Source: an uncultured Clostridia bacterium (GTDB lineage Bacteria; Bacillota; Clostridia; Oscillospirales; Acutalibacteraceae). From it: a DNA stretch of 64,000 nt. This document shows positions 51,452 through 60,744 of this stretch, one piece after another. Where the stretch lies: NCBI GenBank assembly GCA_927362715.1, contig CAKMIX010000008.1, positions 1-64,000 of the forward strand, in the 5' to 3' direction. Positions within the stretch are counted from its first letter, which is position 1; every line of letters starts with the position of its first letter. Both the position numbers and the translations under genes were made by a program. The notes beneath the pieces are model-generated. The model saw only the letters and a list, made by a program, of their open reading frames with translations, was not told the DNA's origin and did not search any database.

Positions 51452-54397
51452 TTATTCCAGCGGGATGCCGATCGTCAAGATCTCAAAGGGTTTATATGCG
51501 ATGCAATCGGACTCGCCTTCTTCATCCTCCAGCATATTCAAAAGCCGTACCTTTTTCGGCAAGCGCAGCGTACCGCGATGCCCCTCGGTCTCGGTCAGGC
51601 GGACAACCACCATTTTGCCGTCCTCCGACAGCTTCATCGCCTGCAAAAACAGCCCGGGGAAGGTGTTCTGGCATGATACGTCTGCTTTCACGATCGGGAT
51701 GTTGTATTCAAGCGCGATGCGGTTGATATGTGCCGACACCGCGTCGCCGGCGTGCGGCAGAATCATATAGCAGAAGTGGTGCAGCCCCATATCACTCGTC
51801 GGATCGGGGCGGATCGTCGCGCGTAAAAGGCTTAATGATATTTTATTTTCATCAAAGCCAACACCGTATTTGCAGTCGTTTAAGAGCGCAATACCGCCGT
51901 CCGTTTCAGCAAGATCGCACCATTTGTGGTGGCAGACTTCAAACCGGGCCTGCTGCCAGCTTGTATTCTTGTGTGTCTCGCGGCGGATAAAGCCTGCGCC
52001 GATGTCGCAAAGTGCTTCCCGCGCAAGCACATTGCAGGAAAACTCCGCCTTTGCAAGCCTGTGCTTTTCCCGCCAGTCCACGACATTTTCCACTTCGATG
52101 CCGCGGGAAAGACGAAACAGCCGAATCAACCGTTTCCAAGTGCTTTGCCCGATTTTTAACTCCGTTTCAAATACGGCGACCTCATCGTTCTTCTCGGCAA
52201 GGTGCAGTGGTGTTGCGACCTCGACCGCCACACGGCGGTCTTTGTAATTGGGCAGGATGTCCCATGCGTCATACACGCCGGGCTTATCCTCATACACGCA
52301 AAGCTCGTTGAACGCGCCGTCCACCCATTCCCGGGACAGCTCTTTGTCATACAAACTGCGCATACTGCCGTCATCGGCAAAATCGACCACATAAAACGGT
52401 GTTTCTACCCGTTCACCGACAAAGCACCATTCCTCAGCCGTGCCGACGCTGCGGCGGATCTCGCCGTGTCCGAGCGCAGGGAGGTTCGGAAGGCACCAAT
52501 ACCCTTTTTTGCCGTACCGCGTGCTGTCGCCGTTTTCATTTTCGATAAAGGTCAGCTGTGTCCGCGGGAAGTTCAGCGAATTGAAATACTGCTCGCCGCT
52601 ACCGATGATCGCATCAAGTTTTTCTTCGATCTCCGAATAATCCGCCATGGTATCGCGATAAACGGGCGTGATATGGCTGCCGGGCAGAATATCATGGAAC
52701 TGATTGATGAGCAGCTTTTTCCAGCAGTCTTTTAACGCCTGTGCCGGGTACGTCTCGCCGCCGAGCGCGCGAAGCGTGGAGATGATCTCCGCCTCACGCA
52801 GCTTAAACTCCAGCCGGCGGTTCGCTTTTTTGATCTCCGCTTTCGTTGTGAATGTGCCCCGGTGCATTTCCAAATACAACTCGCCGTCCCATTTGGCGAG
52901 TTTACGGTTGCCCTTTAAATTCTTTTCCAAAAATTCCTGCGCACCCACATGCTCGGTCTTCGGCATCACGGAGACTTTTTCAAAGCGGCGCATAAGCTCC
53001 AGCATTTCCTCCGTACAACCGCTGCCGCCGTCGCCGTAGCCGAACATGGAAAGCGTCTGCCCGCCCGTATTTTTATCTTGATACGCCTCCCAATTCTCCT
53101 GGATCTGGGACGGCATGTTCCAAGTAATGAAATGCGTCGGCGGTACGCAGGCATATACCTCGCTGCCGTCTATCCCGCGCCAAATAAAGTTGTTGTGCGG
53201 GAAACGGTTCGTATCATTCCAGGTGGACATTTTGTTGGAGACAAAATACTCCACACCGCTTTTTTTGAGGATCTGCGGCAAGATCCAGCTGTTGCCGAAT
53301 ACATCCGGAAGCCAGCAGTTGTTTACCGTTTTGCCGAATTTTTTACGAAAATAGGTTTGTCCGTACAGGCACTGACGAATGAGGCTTTCCGCCGCGGGAA
53401 TGTTGCAGTCAGGCTCTACGTACATTGCGCCTACAGGTTCAAACCGCCCTTCGGCGATACGTGTTTTGAGTTCCGCAAACACTTCGGGATAATACTTTTC
53501 CAGCGTTTCGTAGGTAAACGCCTGCGTGTGCGTATACTTAAATTCCGGATAACGATCCATCAAACGCAGTTGAATGAGCACCGTGCGCAAATTTTTCTGC
53601 ACGGCATGGATGCGCCGCCAATAGTAGGCAATATCCAGATGCGAGTGCGCAAGCAAAGCTACGTCGCCGCTGCCCTTATAGTCATCGTTTGCGTAGATGA
53701 CCTCGTCCACATACCGTTTCGCATCCGCAAGCCCGGGCAGCGTGTCGTCCTCGAAATCGATGAGATTGAGGGCGTTGTTCAGCTCGCGGTTGAGGAAAGC
53801 GCGATAATCCTCTGAAAACAATTCGCAGTCTGCAATGTTCAGGAACAGCTCCAAGTCGTAAACCAGATCCTGCACGGCGTGATCCACCACGGCAAGATAC
53901 GCACCTTCAAAAATCTGACGGCACCCGCGCACGGAAAGCGACTCCGGATTGCGTTCATCGTCGGGCTTGGAACGGTTGTACCCCTGCATCTCAAAATGCA
54001 GCTTTTCTGTATTCGGCGCAAGATAGGGCGTGAGCAAAATGCGCTCACGGTTCGGGTCGACGCCGCCGACATATTTGCCGTTGACCTTGACAATGATCTC
54101 CGCTGCGGTTTTAAGCGTCAGCCAAAGCTCCTCGCCGCGATAATCATCGGGGATGACGACATCCCCGCGAATAAACGCCGTGCCGTCAGGGGTAAAATAC
54201 ATGTCCCCTTTGCAAAGCGGAGCATAATCGTCGGAATAATATTCAAATTCCATTTCCGAGATCTGCCGCGCCTCACGGATCTGAAGTGTTTTGATCTCAT
54301 ATTTCTTTTTATAAATATGCCGTTTCAGCCAGCCGAAGCGAAGCCTTGTCCACTCCTCGGGGCGCATACTGCGGCGGACAACCTGTATATGTGCCAT
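51452..54397 (-). CDS. GH38 alpha-mannosidase
   Basis: A 981-residue glycoside hydrolase family 38 enzyme, expected to be cytoplasmic as no signal peptide is seen. An N-terminal accessory domain (about 1-210) precedes the catalytic barrel. ALLAHSHLDIAYYWR holds metal ligands and NCWLPDVFGNSWILPQIL holds the predicted nucleophile Asp. THTQAFTYETLEKYYPEVF and PVGAMYVEPDCNIPAAESLI are typical. The C-terminal beta domains follow after about residue 600. It removes alpha-mannose from oligosaccharides. The ATG at 54397 has AGGAGGTAGCT upstream. It is probably co-transcribed with the NifU-like and phosphohexomutase genes. Confidence 0.93.
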   Translation of the reverse strand: MAHIQVVRRSMRPEEWTRLRFGWLKRHIYKKKYEIKTLQIREARQISEMEFEYYSDDYAPLCKGDMYFTPDGTAFIRGDVVIPDDYRGEELWLTLKTAAEIIVKVNGKYVGGVDPNRERILLTPYLAPNTEKLHFEMQGYNRSKPDDERNPESLSVRGCRQIFEGAYLAVVDHAVQDLVYDLELFLNIADCELFSEDYRAFLNRELNNALNLIDFEDDTLPGLADAKRYVDEVIYANDDYKGSGDVALLAHSHLDIAYYWRRIHAVQKNLRTVLIQLRLMDRYPEFKYTHTQAFTYETLEKYYPEVFAELKTRIAEGRFEPVGAMYVEPDCNIPAAESLIRQCLYGQTYFRKKFGKTVNNCWLPDVFGNSWILPQILKKSGVEYFVSNKMSTWNDTNRFPHNNFIWRGIDGSEVYACVPPTHFITWNMPSQIQENWEAYQDKNTGGQTLSMFGYGDGGSGCTEEMLELMRRFEKVSVMPKTEHVGAQEFLEKNLKGNRKLAKWDGELYLEMHRGTFTTKAEIKKANRRLEFKLREAEIISTLRALGGETYPAQALKDCWKKLLINQFHDILPGSHITPVYRDTMADYSEIEEKLDAIIGSGEQYFNSLNFPRTQLTFIENENGDSTRYGKKGYWCLPNLPALGHGEIRRSVGTAEEWCFVGERVETPFYVVDFADDGSMRSLYDKELSREWVDGAFNELCVYEDKPGVYDAWDILPNYKDRRVAVEVATPLHLAEKNDEVAVFETELKIGQSTWKRLIRLFRLSRGIEVENVVDWREKHRLAKAEFSCNVLAREALCDIGAGFIRRETHKNTSWQQARFEVCHHKWCDLAETDGGIALLNDCKYGVGFDENKISLSLLRATIRPDPTSDMGLHHFCYMILPHAGDAVSAHINRIALEYNIPIVKADVSCQNTFPGLFLQAMKLSEDGKMVVVRLTETEGHRGTLRLPKKVRLLNMLEDEEGESDCIAYKPFEILTIGIPLE

Positions 54398-54407
54398 AGC
54401 TACCTCC

Positions 54408-54641
54408 TTATGTGTCCCAGAAGAACGGCTTTTTACGAATCGCGCGTACAGAAACACGTTCACCGAGATCCTTTAGGATCTCCGCCTCGATCCAATGCAC
54501 ACAGCGGTCCAAGATCAGGCATTTAGAGCACTCGCCTTGAAAAACGAGCGTCAGTTCGTCGCCGCGGCGCTCTGCAAAGCGCACCTCGCCGCCGTCCCCT
54601 TGGATCTTCGGGCGAATAACGGTTTCGATATATTGTTCCAT
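54408..54641 (-). CDS. stand-alone NifU-like domain protein
   Basis: A 77-residue protein similar to the C-terminal NifU domain. It shows IETVIRPKIQGDGGEVRF, then LTLVFQGECSKCLILDRC with the CxxC motif, and WIEAEILKDLG at the end. Such domains hold transient iron-sulfur clusters; here the CxxC is followed by a third Cys five residues later. The ATG at 54641 is preferred over 54647 for ribosome-site spacing. It sits between a phosphohexomutase and a mannosidase gene with gaps of 2 and 10 bases, an unusual setting for an Fe-S protein. Confidence 0.75.
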   Translation of the reverse strand: MEQYIETVIRPKIQGDGGEVRFAERRGDELTLVFQGECSKCLILDRCVHWIEAEILKDLGERVSVRAIRKKPFFWDT

Positions 54642-54643
54642 GC

Positions 54644-56284
54644 TCATTCCCCTATCGCCTCATGAATCGCAGCACGTAATACGTTTAACCTCTCCTGTGC
54701 CACCGCTTTGTCTGCTCCGCGAACAGAATAATATATTTTCAGCTTTGGCTCCGTCCCCGACGGGCGGATCGCAAGCCAGCTTTCGTCCTCGAACAAATAT
54801 TTCAGCACATTTTCTTTCGGAAGCGCGCCGATACCGACCGAATAATCCAAAATTTCCCGTACCCCGTCAAAGGCAGCCGTCCCCGCCTCACGAAACGCCT
54901 GCATGATCGAACGGATGCAGCTCGCGCCGTCCTTGCCCTTGAGCGTTACGGAATCCAGCGCATCCAAATAGTAACCATATTCCGTGTAAAGCGCCTCCAA
55001 GGCGTCAATAAGCGTTCTGCCGTTTGCTTTATGATAGGCAGTCATTTCACAGATGAGCATGGAGGCAACGACGGCATCTTTATCGCGTGCATGCGTGCCC
55101 GCAAGATACCCGTAGCTTTCCTCATAACCAAAAACAAAATAACGATCGCCGCTTTGCTCAAATTTCGTGATCTGATCGCCGATGTATTTAAATCCTGTAA
55201 GCGTTTCCACGATCTCCAGCCCGCATTTGCGCCCGATATTTGCGCCGAGGTCGTTGGTCACAATGGTTTTTACGAGTGTCGCGCCCGGGCGCAGGGTGTC
55301 TTTCTTAAAACGAAGAATGAAATCCGCAAGCAGTGCGCCGACCTGGTTGCCCGTGAGCTGCACATAGTCGCCGTCGTGGCGTACCGCGATGCCCACGCGG
55401 TCACAGTCGGGATCTGTTCCGAGCACGAGATCCGCCTGTTCTTTACGCGCCTGTTCGAGCGCGAGGGTCAGTGCGTCGCGCTCTTCCGGGTTCGGAGAAC
55501 GCACGGTGGAAAAGTCGCCGTCCGGCATTTCCTGCTCGGGCACGACGGATACAGCATAGTCGGCAAGAATGCGTCGCACAGGGACATTCCCCGTGCCGTG
55601 CAACGGTGTATAGACCACCTTGATGTCATGGCTTTCCGTATAGAGCGACTGTGTTTTTACAGCGTCCAAAAAGGCGTCGAGCACTTCGGGGCTGATGAAG
55701 CGCACAAGCCCGCTGGATTTTGCGACTTCAAAGTCCAGACGCGGCACCGCGCGAAGGTCGGTAACAGCATTAACGCAGGCGATGACCTCATTTGCAAGTG
55801 CGGGTACAAGCTGGCAACCGTGCTCGTCATAAACCTTATAGCCGTTATACTCTTTGGGATTGTGGCTTGCCGTGATCACGATTCCTGCACAGCAGTGCAA
55901 ATACCGAACGGCAAAAGACAATACGGGTGTCGGCGTGATCTCGCGGAACAGATGCACCGTGATGCCCTTAGCGGCCAGCACCTGCGCCGCACATTCGGCA
56001 AACACACGTGAATTTCGCCTTGAATCATAGGCGATGACAACGTGCTTTTCCCCGTCAAAATGCGCAAGCAGATAAACGGCCAGCCCAAGCGTTGCCTTTG
56101 CGACCGTATACGAATTCATGCGGTTCGGCCCTGCGCCCATAATGCCGCGCAAACCACCGGTGCCGAATTCCAAATCTTTATAAAAACGATCCTCTAATTC
56201 CTTTTCATCCGTGATTTTCAAAAGCTCCTGTTTGGTTTCATCATCAAACAGCAGCCATTCATTATAACGCTCTGAATACTGCAT
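54644..56284 (-). CDS. phosphoglucomutase/phosphomannomutase
   Basis: A 546-residue alpha-D-phosphohexomutase. The catalytic serine is in GIVITASHNPKEYNGYKVY. The metal loop is LGTDPDCDRVGIAV. The sugar-binding loop is FGYEESYGYLAGTHARDKD. The phosphate-binding loop is LAIRPSGTEPKLKIY. The N-terminal GTGGLRGIMGAGPNRMN block is present. It interconverts hexose 1- and 6-phosphates; substrate preference cannot be read. The size fits the PgcA-like Firmicutes group. GAGGTG lies before the ATG at 56284. Confidence 0.93.
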   Translation of the reverse strand: MQYSERYNEWLLFDDETKQELLKITDEKELEDRFYKDLEFGTGGLRGIMGAGPNRMNSYTVAKATLGLAVYLLAHFDGEKHVVIAYDSRRNSRVFAECAAQVLAAKGITVHLFREITPTPVLSFAVRYLHCCAGIVITASHNPKEYNGYKVYDEHGCQLVPALANEVIACVNAVTDLRAVPRLDFEVAKSSGLVRFISPEVLDAFLDAVKTQSLYTESHDIKVVYTPLHGTGNVPVRRILADYAVSVVPEQEMPDGDFSTVRSPNPEERDALTLALEQARKEQADLVLGTDPDCDRVGIAVRHDGDYVQLTGNQVGALLADFILRFKKDTLRPGATLVKTIVTNDLGANIGRKCGLEIVETLTGFKYIGDQITKFEQSGDRYFVFGYEESYGYLAGTHARDKDAVVASMLICEMTAYHKANGRTLIDALEALYTEYGYYLDALDSVTLKGKDGASCIRSIMQAFREAGTAAFDGVREILDYSVGIGALPKENVLKYLFEDESWLAIRPSGTEPKLKIYYSVRGADKAVAQERLNVLRAAIHEAIGE

Positions 56285-56427
56285 GGAACACCTCACTAAG
56301 CTTGTTTAATGAACATATTTTACTGCATGCATGCTGCAAAATCAACAAAAAACTGGAAATAAATTTGGGTGCATTCCACGACGTTTTATGGTATACTTTG
56401 GTTACAATTCTCTTTGAGGAGGTTATC

Positions 56428-58074
56428 ATGGAAAAATTCAAGCTGTTTGTCGAATATCAGGTCGCAAAAACCACCTATGTGACCAACCTGTTTGAAACCG
56501 AGCATTTCCGTATGCACTGCAAGGCGTTTCGCGATCACATCAAGCTGACTATGCAGACGCCTGTACCCGTGCGTATCCACAAGCTGCAAATCACCATCCC
56601 CTATACGTTTGATCGTGATGACAGGCTTTTTTTGAACGGTTATCAGTCCTGGACGGACTGCCGCGAACTGTTCGTGGACGATAAGCCTTCTTACTTGCAG
56701 CCGTATTTTAAGCCCTTTATCATGGCTTCGTCGTTCCGTTCCTCCGGCGACTATACTTTTACGAAGTACGGCACAAGAGCCGGGTATTTCCACGGTTTCT
56801 CTTACGCCTATGTTCGCAGAAACGAACAGTATGACCTGTTTGCTTCGCTTTGCGAGCGTACAGGTTACACGGTTTTCCGTTTCAACTGCCCGGAAAATAC
56901 GATCACCGTGGAAAAGGATCTGGACGGCATCGCGATCGACGGGGAATACGATGTGCTCGATATTGTGAATCTGCAGGGCACCATGGACGAGGTCTTTGAC
57001 CGCTGGTTTACGCTGCTCGGAATTCCCAAAGCAACCGCGCCCGTTCGCAACGGTTACACCACCTGGTACAACTATTATCCAAATATCAACGAGAAGATCG
57101 TGACCGACGACCTCGAAGCGTTATCCAAGGTGGACGCGGATATTGATATTTTCCAGATAGACGACGGCTACCAAACGAATGTCGGCGACTGGCTTTCCGT
57201 GGACCCAAAAAAGTTCCCCTGTGGGATGAAAGTGATTGCAGACAAGATCCATCAGAAAGGGATGCAGGCAGGTCTCTGGCTGGCGCCTTTCGGCGCGCAG
57301 TACATGTCCGAAGTCGCAAAGGCGCACCCGGATTGGATCATCCGTCATCCGAACGGCAAGCCCGTGCGCTGCGGATTGAATTGGGGCGGCTTTTACGCGC
57401 TGGATATTGAACACCCGGAAGCGCGCGCATACATCCGTAACTTCTTTGACGTGATCCTCAACGATTGGGGCTACGATCTCGTTAAGCTCGATTTCCTGTA
57501 TGCAGCCGCGATCATTCCGAACCACGGCAAAACACGCGGCCAGCTGATGTGTGAGGCAATGGATTTCCTGCGGGAGTGTGTCGGAGATAAGCAGATCCTT
57601 GGCTGCGGCGTTCCCCTCTTCCCTGCATTCGGCAAAGTGGAATACTGCCGAATCGGCGCGGATATGGGCCTTCGCTGGAACTGCCCGACCTTCAGCCATC
57701 GTGAAAACGTTTCCACGATCAATACCCTGGGCAACACGATCTTCCGCCGCGCGCTGGACGGCCGTGCGTTCCGCAACGACCCGGATGTTTTCCTGCTGCG
57801 GGAAAACAACATGCACTGCACCTTTGAGCAGCGAGAGATCATCGCGACGGTCAACAAGCTGTTCGGAAGTGTGTTGTTCACCTCCGACAACGTCGGGGAT
57901 TACAATACGCAGCAGATGCAGCTTCTGCTCAAAACGTTCGCAAAGGATGACATTCAGGTGCAGCGTGCGGAATTCCGACCGTCTGCGCGCCGCATAATTG
58001 ATATTGATTACACTGAAAACGGCGCGCAGAAGCATTTCAGCTTTGATATGGATAAAGGTAAAATTATTCTGTAA
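56428..58074 (+). CDS. alpha-galactosidase-like GH36 family glycosidase
   Basis: A 548-residue enzyme with a divergent N-terminal beta domain (about 1-200) and a clan GH-D barrel. FQIDDGYQTNVGDWL and GMQAGLWLAPFGAQYMSEVA are typical. The predicted nucleophile is the Asp in YDLVKLDFLYAAAI and the acid/base is the Asp in YCRIGADMGLRWNC. There is no signal peptide. It should release alpha-linked galactose or a related sugar inside the cell. GAGGAGG lies just before the ATG, and an extended -10 (TGGTATACT) lies about 40 bases upstream. Confidence 0.9.
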   Translation: MEKFKLFVEYQVAKTTYVTNLFETEHFRMHCKAFRDHIKLTMQTPVPVRIHKLQITIPYTFDRDDRLFLNGYQSWTDCRELFVDDKPSYLQPYFKPFIMASSFRSSGDYTFTKYGTRAGYFHGFSYAYVRRNEQYDLFASLCERTGYTVFRFNCPENTITVEKDLDGIAIDGEYDVLDIVNLQGTMDEVFDRWFTLLGIPKATAPVRNGYTTWYNYYPNINEKIVTDDLEALSKVDADIDIFQIDDGYQTNVGDWLSVDPKKFPCGMKVIADKIHQKGMQAGLWLAPFGAQYMSEVAKAHPDWIIRHPNGKPVRCGLNWGGFYALDIEHPEARAYIRNFFDVILNDWGYDLVKLDFLYAAAIIPNHGKTRGQLMCEAMDFLRECVGDKQILGCGVPLFPAFGKVEYCRIGADMGLRWNCPTFSHRENVSTINTLGNTIFRRALDGRAFRNDPDVFLLRENNMHCTFEQREIIATVNKLFGSVLFTSDNVGDYNTQQMQLLLKTFAKDDIQVQRAEFRPSARRIIDIDYTENGAQKHFSFDMDKGKIIL

Positions 58075-58093
58075 GCGAGTCAATTTTAACGTG

Positions 58094-58131
58094 AACGAGC
58101 TTCCCTGTATATGAAGGGAAGCTCGTTTTTT
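58094..58131. terminator. bidirectional terminator after the galactosidase-like gene
   Basis: AACGAGCTTCCCT (58094-58106) pairs perfectly with 58115-58127, and a T-run follows on the plus strand. The convergent alkyltransferase-like gene ends 2 bases away. Confidence 0.92.
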
Positions 58132-58132
58132 A

Positions 58133-58444
58133 TCATTCCAAAAACTGCCAGCGGTATTTTTTCAGGTCTACATATCCTTCGTCACTGACCGCCACGCCCT
58201 CTTCGCGCAGCAGCTCGATCTGTCGGTTTTTGCCGCCGAACACAAAGGCGTCGGACACTTTGCCGAACCGGTTGACCACACGATGGCATTTGATGGTCTG
58301 CGGATCGGGATTGGCATGCAGTGCGTAGCCGACGACACGTGCCAAACGAGGGTTCCCGACGGCAAAGGCGATGTCACCGTATGTGGAAACATATCCTTTC
58401 GGGATCTTTTTGACGGTTTCATAGATTTTATCAAAAACAGGCAT
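58133..58444 (-). CDS. MGMT-like DNA alkyltransferase domain protein
   Basis: A 103-residue protein corresponding to only the C-terminal domain of O6-alkylguanine-DNA alkyltransferases. IYETVKKIPKGYVSTYGDIA, then NPRLARVVGYALHANPDPQ and IKCHRVVNRFGKVS are family blocks. The active-site Cys is present in KCHRV where the full family has PCHRV; alkyltransferase-like ATL proteins lack it. It could be a minimal repair enzyme or a damage sensor. Its ATG at 58444 has GGTG nearby. It lies downstream of the gerA operon on the same strand. Confidence 0.8.
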   Translation of the reverse strand: MPVFDKIYETVKKIPKGYVSTYGDIAFAVGNPRLARVVGYALHANPDPQTIKCHRVVNRFGKVSDAFVFGGKNRQIELLREEGVAVSDEGYVDLKKYRWQFLE

Positions 58445-58494
58445 CGAATCACCGCTTTTATCATACCGAAAAAAGCGCAGATTTGCAAGGACTA

Positions 58495-59643
58495 TTACAG
58501 ATTTTCCACGCCGTTGCCGACACGTTCCACTGAAACGTCCGCTTGCGTCTCTACCTCTACAGTCGGCAGCGTGTCTTGCCAATGCACAATGTCTGATTTG
58601 AACTGCGCAGGATGCCTTTGCCAAAAGCGCTGCCCGAACCCGAACGGGTCTGAGTTTTGCTCCAGAAAACAGCGGCGTACAGTAGCTTCAATCATTTCGC
58701 AAATACGCTGCTGCGCCAAGGCTTCGGTTTGCAGCAGATATGCTTCATCCAAAGAAAAAGGTGTCTCGGAATGAGTTTCCGAAATATCGACCGTCATCTT
58801 GACTTGTACATTGAACAAAATTTTTCCGTTCACCATCTCGTTTTGGATCTTTGTGCCGGTTTTTTTGATTTTCAAAACGGTCTGCGCCGCATACGTTTCG
58901 TTGTCCACAGAGAAGTATCCACTCTGGGCTTTATCAGTCAGCAGCATAAGCGCAGTCACATCGTCCGAAGACAATTCATACGTCATGCGGTCGTCTTGAA
59001 AGACGCCGACACTGTACATGGAAATTTTGCTCACTCCCTCCTCTTCTTCCGTACGTACTACCGGGATATAAGCATCTGTCAGATCCGAGGAAATCTGATT
59101 GACAAATTCGTAGAGAGCCTGCGACACAATGTTCGTATTATAACGTGCACCGTCTAAGATATCGGTGATGCTGTCCGCTGTCAAAACGTTTTCGCCGAGG
59201 CTTGCGGATACAAGCTCTTCTGCTGTCGTATCTGATACAGCGACCGGAACGGTTAAACGTGTCGCCGCATTGCGGACAAAATAGTCCAAATGCGTATAAA
59301 GCCCGTTTTGAGCCGTCTCACGGCCGAATACGATCAATCGGTTTTGCGAAAGCAGCGGCTGCTTTCCTTCGCTTTTTGCCGCATTGGATATGGCTTCCGA
59401 AACGGTCGCACCCTCTACAGTCAGACAACGCGTTACCTCTCCGAGATTGGCGCCGCTGTTGGGATTGCCCGCCATTTCGGTATTGAGTGTTTGCAGCGTG
59501 ACACGCACACCGTTCTTCGTTTCATCAATGCCAATCGCCTGCACGATCAGTCGATTTTTTAATTCCAAGCCAGGTGTGCCGCAGCTGCTCAAAAGGAGCG
59601 CGATCAACAGAACAAGGAGTAACAATTTACCCGTTTTGCGCAT
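58495..59643 (-). CDS. gerAC: spore germination lipoprotein, Ger(x)C family
   Basis: A 382-residue lipoprotein subunit of a germinant receptor. The signal peptide MRKTGKLLLLVLLIALLLSS ends in a lipobox at SSC, and LKNRLIVQAIGIDETKNGV follows, as in GerAC proteins. VARSL-type repeats are replaced by SEAISNAAKSEGKQPLLSQN and RLIVFGRETAQNGL. The start at 59643 follows GGGGGTG and overlaps gerAB by 17 bases. Confidence 0.92.
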   Translation of the reverse strand: MRKTGKLLLLVLLIALLLSSCGTPGLELKNRLIVQAIGIDETKNGVRVTLQTLNTEMAGNPNSGANLGEVTRCLTVEGATVSEAISNAAKSEGKQPLLSQNRLIVFGRETAQNGLYTHLDYFVRNAATRLTVPVAVSDTTAEELVSASLGENVLTADSITDILDGARYNTNIVSQALYEFVNQISSDLTDAYIPVVRTEEEEGVSKISMYSVGVFQDDRMTYELSSDDVTALMLLTDKAQSGYFSVDNETYAAQTVLKIKKTGTKIQNEMVNGKILFNVQVKMTVDISETHSETPFSLDEAYLLQTEALAQQRICEMIEATVRRCFLEQNSDPFGFGQRFWQRHPAQFKSDIVHWQDTLPTVEVETQADVSVERVGNGVENL

Positions 59644-60724
59644 GCGCACACCCCCTTTTTCGCTTGATAAGTGCTGCTGCTATGATCACACTCGGAACAA
59701 CGACGACAAAAACAATATATAATCCGGCGCGTACGGCAAGGCCGGTCGTAAAATAATAATCCGTGACCGTGCCCGCAAAAAACACCTGTATCACCAAAAC
59801 CACAAGCCCTGCAAGCAGGATATAAAGCTTATTCCATTTGCGGGAAAAGTATTTTTGCAATAGTTCGGACTGCAAATATAAAAGCAGGCTGATTTTAATA
59901 AAAGCTGAGAGGATCCAAACGCCTGTCAGCAGTACGTCGAACCGGCGAAACACACTGAATTCGGAAAGTACGGCGACAGCGTGCACCGGGAACATTTGGG
60001 TCTGCGCAAAATCACCTAACCCCGCAAAGACAAAAAACAGGATCATCTCCGTAAAGCAAGTGAACGCCAAAAGGCCGACTGCAAAGGCCCTTCCCACTTT
60101 TCCGTTGGCACGCGGGAGCAAAACAGCAGCAAAAGCAAGTTCCACCGTTCGTGTCGCCGCATCCAGCGCGGCAGTGAGCGACGGCGCAACGCCATCATAA
60201 AACATTGGAGAAAGATTGACCGTCTCCACCTTATCCGCCATGGCGATCATAATAAATACGAATGCACCCGTAAACAGCACAAGGCTGATCGTGCCGACAC
60301 GCCCGATGGCTTCCAACCCCAAAGTTGCAGCGTAGCAAGCGGCAGCAATACAAAGAATAATAAATAAGGCGCTGTCGCTGTCCGGAAACACGATCGTTCC
60401 GACAAACATTTCCAGCCTTGCCACGGCGACCAGTGTAAAAAATAAAAAACACAGTACATAGCTTATACTGCTTGCTTTGGAAAGCAAGGGAGAAACCGTA
60501 TAGGCAATATCCGTGATGTCTTTTTCCGGGAAATAGTGCTTTTGCAGCATGAGCGGTACGGAAAACAGCAGGATCATCATTGCAGCGAAAATCACGGAGG
60601 GAAAATAATCCGAAGAATTTATCCTTTCCGCACCGACCGGTGAAAAGGTCAGCGTTGTCAGAAGTCTGGACAACAGCAGCACGCAGCAAAGCTGCCAAAC
60701 GCCGATTTTTGCGCTGCCTTTCAT
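59627..60724 (-). CDS. gerAB: spore germination permease, GerAB family
   Basis: A 365-residue APC-type transporter-like subunit with about ten transmembrane helices. It begins MKGSAKIGVWQLCCVLLLSR and shows FPDSDSALFIILCIAAACYA in the middle. Blocks AFIKISLLLYLQSELLQKYF and LVVLVIQVFFAGTVTDYY are typical of the family C-terminal half. It is proposed to bind the germinant. It follows gerAA by 20 bases. Confidence 0.9.
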   Translation of the reverse strand: MKGSAKIGVWQLCCVLLLSRLLTTLTFSPVGAERINSSDYFPSVIFAAMMILLFSVPLMLQKHYFPEKDITDIAYTVSPLLSKASSISYVLCFLFFTLVAVARLEMFVGTIVFPDSDSALFIILCIAAACYAATLGLEAIGRVGTISLVLFTGAFVFIMIAMADKVETVNLSPMFYDGVAPSLTAALDAATRTVELAFAAVLLPRANGKVGRAFAVGLLAFTCFTEMILFFVFAGLGDFAQTQMFPVHAVAVLSEFSVFRRFDVLLTGVWILSAFIKISLLLYLQSELLQKYFSRKWNKLYILLAGLVVLVIQVFFAGTVTDYYFTTGLAVRAGLYIVFVVVVPSVIIAAALIKRKRGCAHAQNG

Positions 60725-60744
60725 GGCGTCACCCCGTATACAAA

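Noticed and set aside
55031-56011. 326-residue plus-strand open frame
   Set aside because: Antisense shadow of the phosphohexomutase gene.
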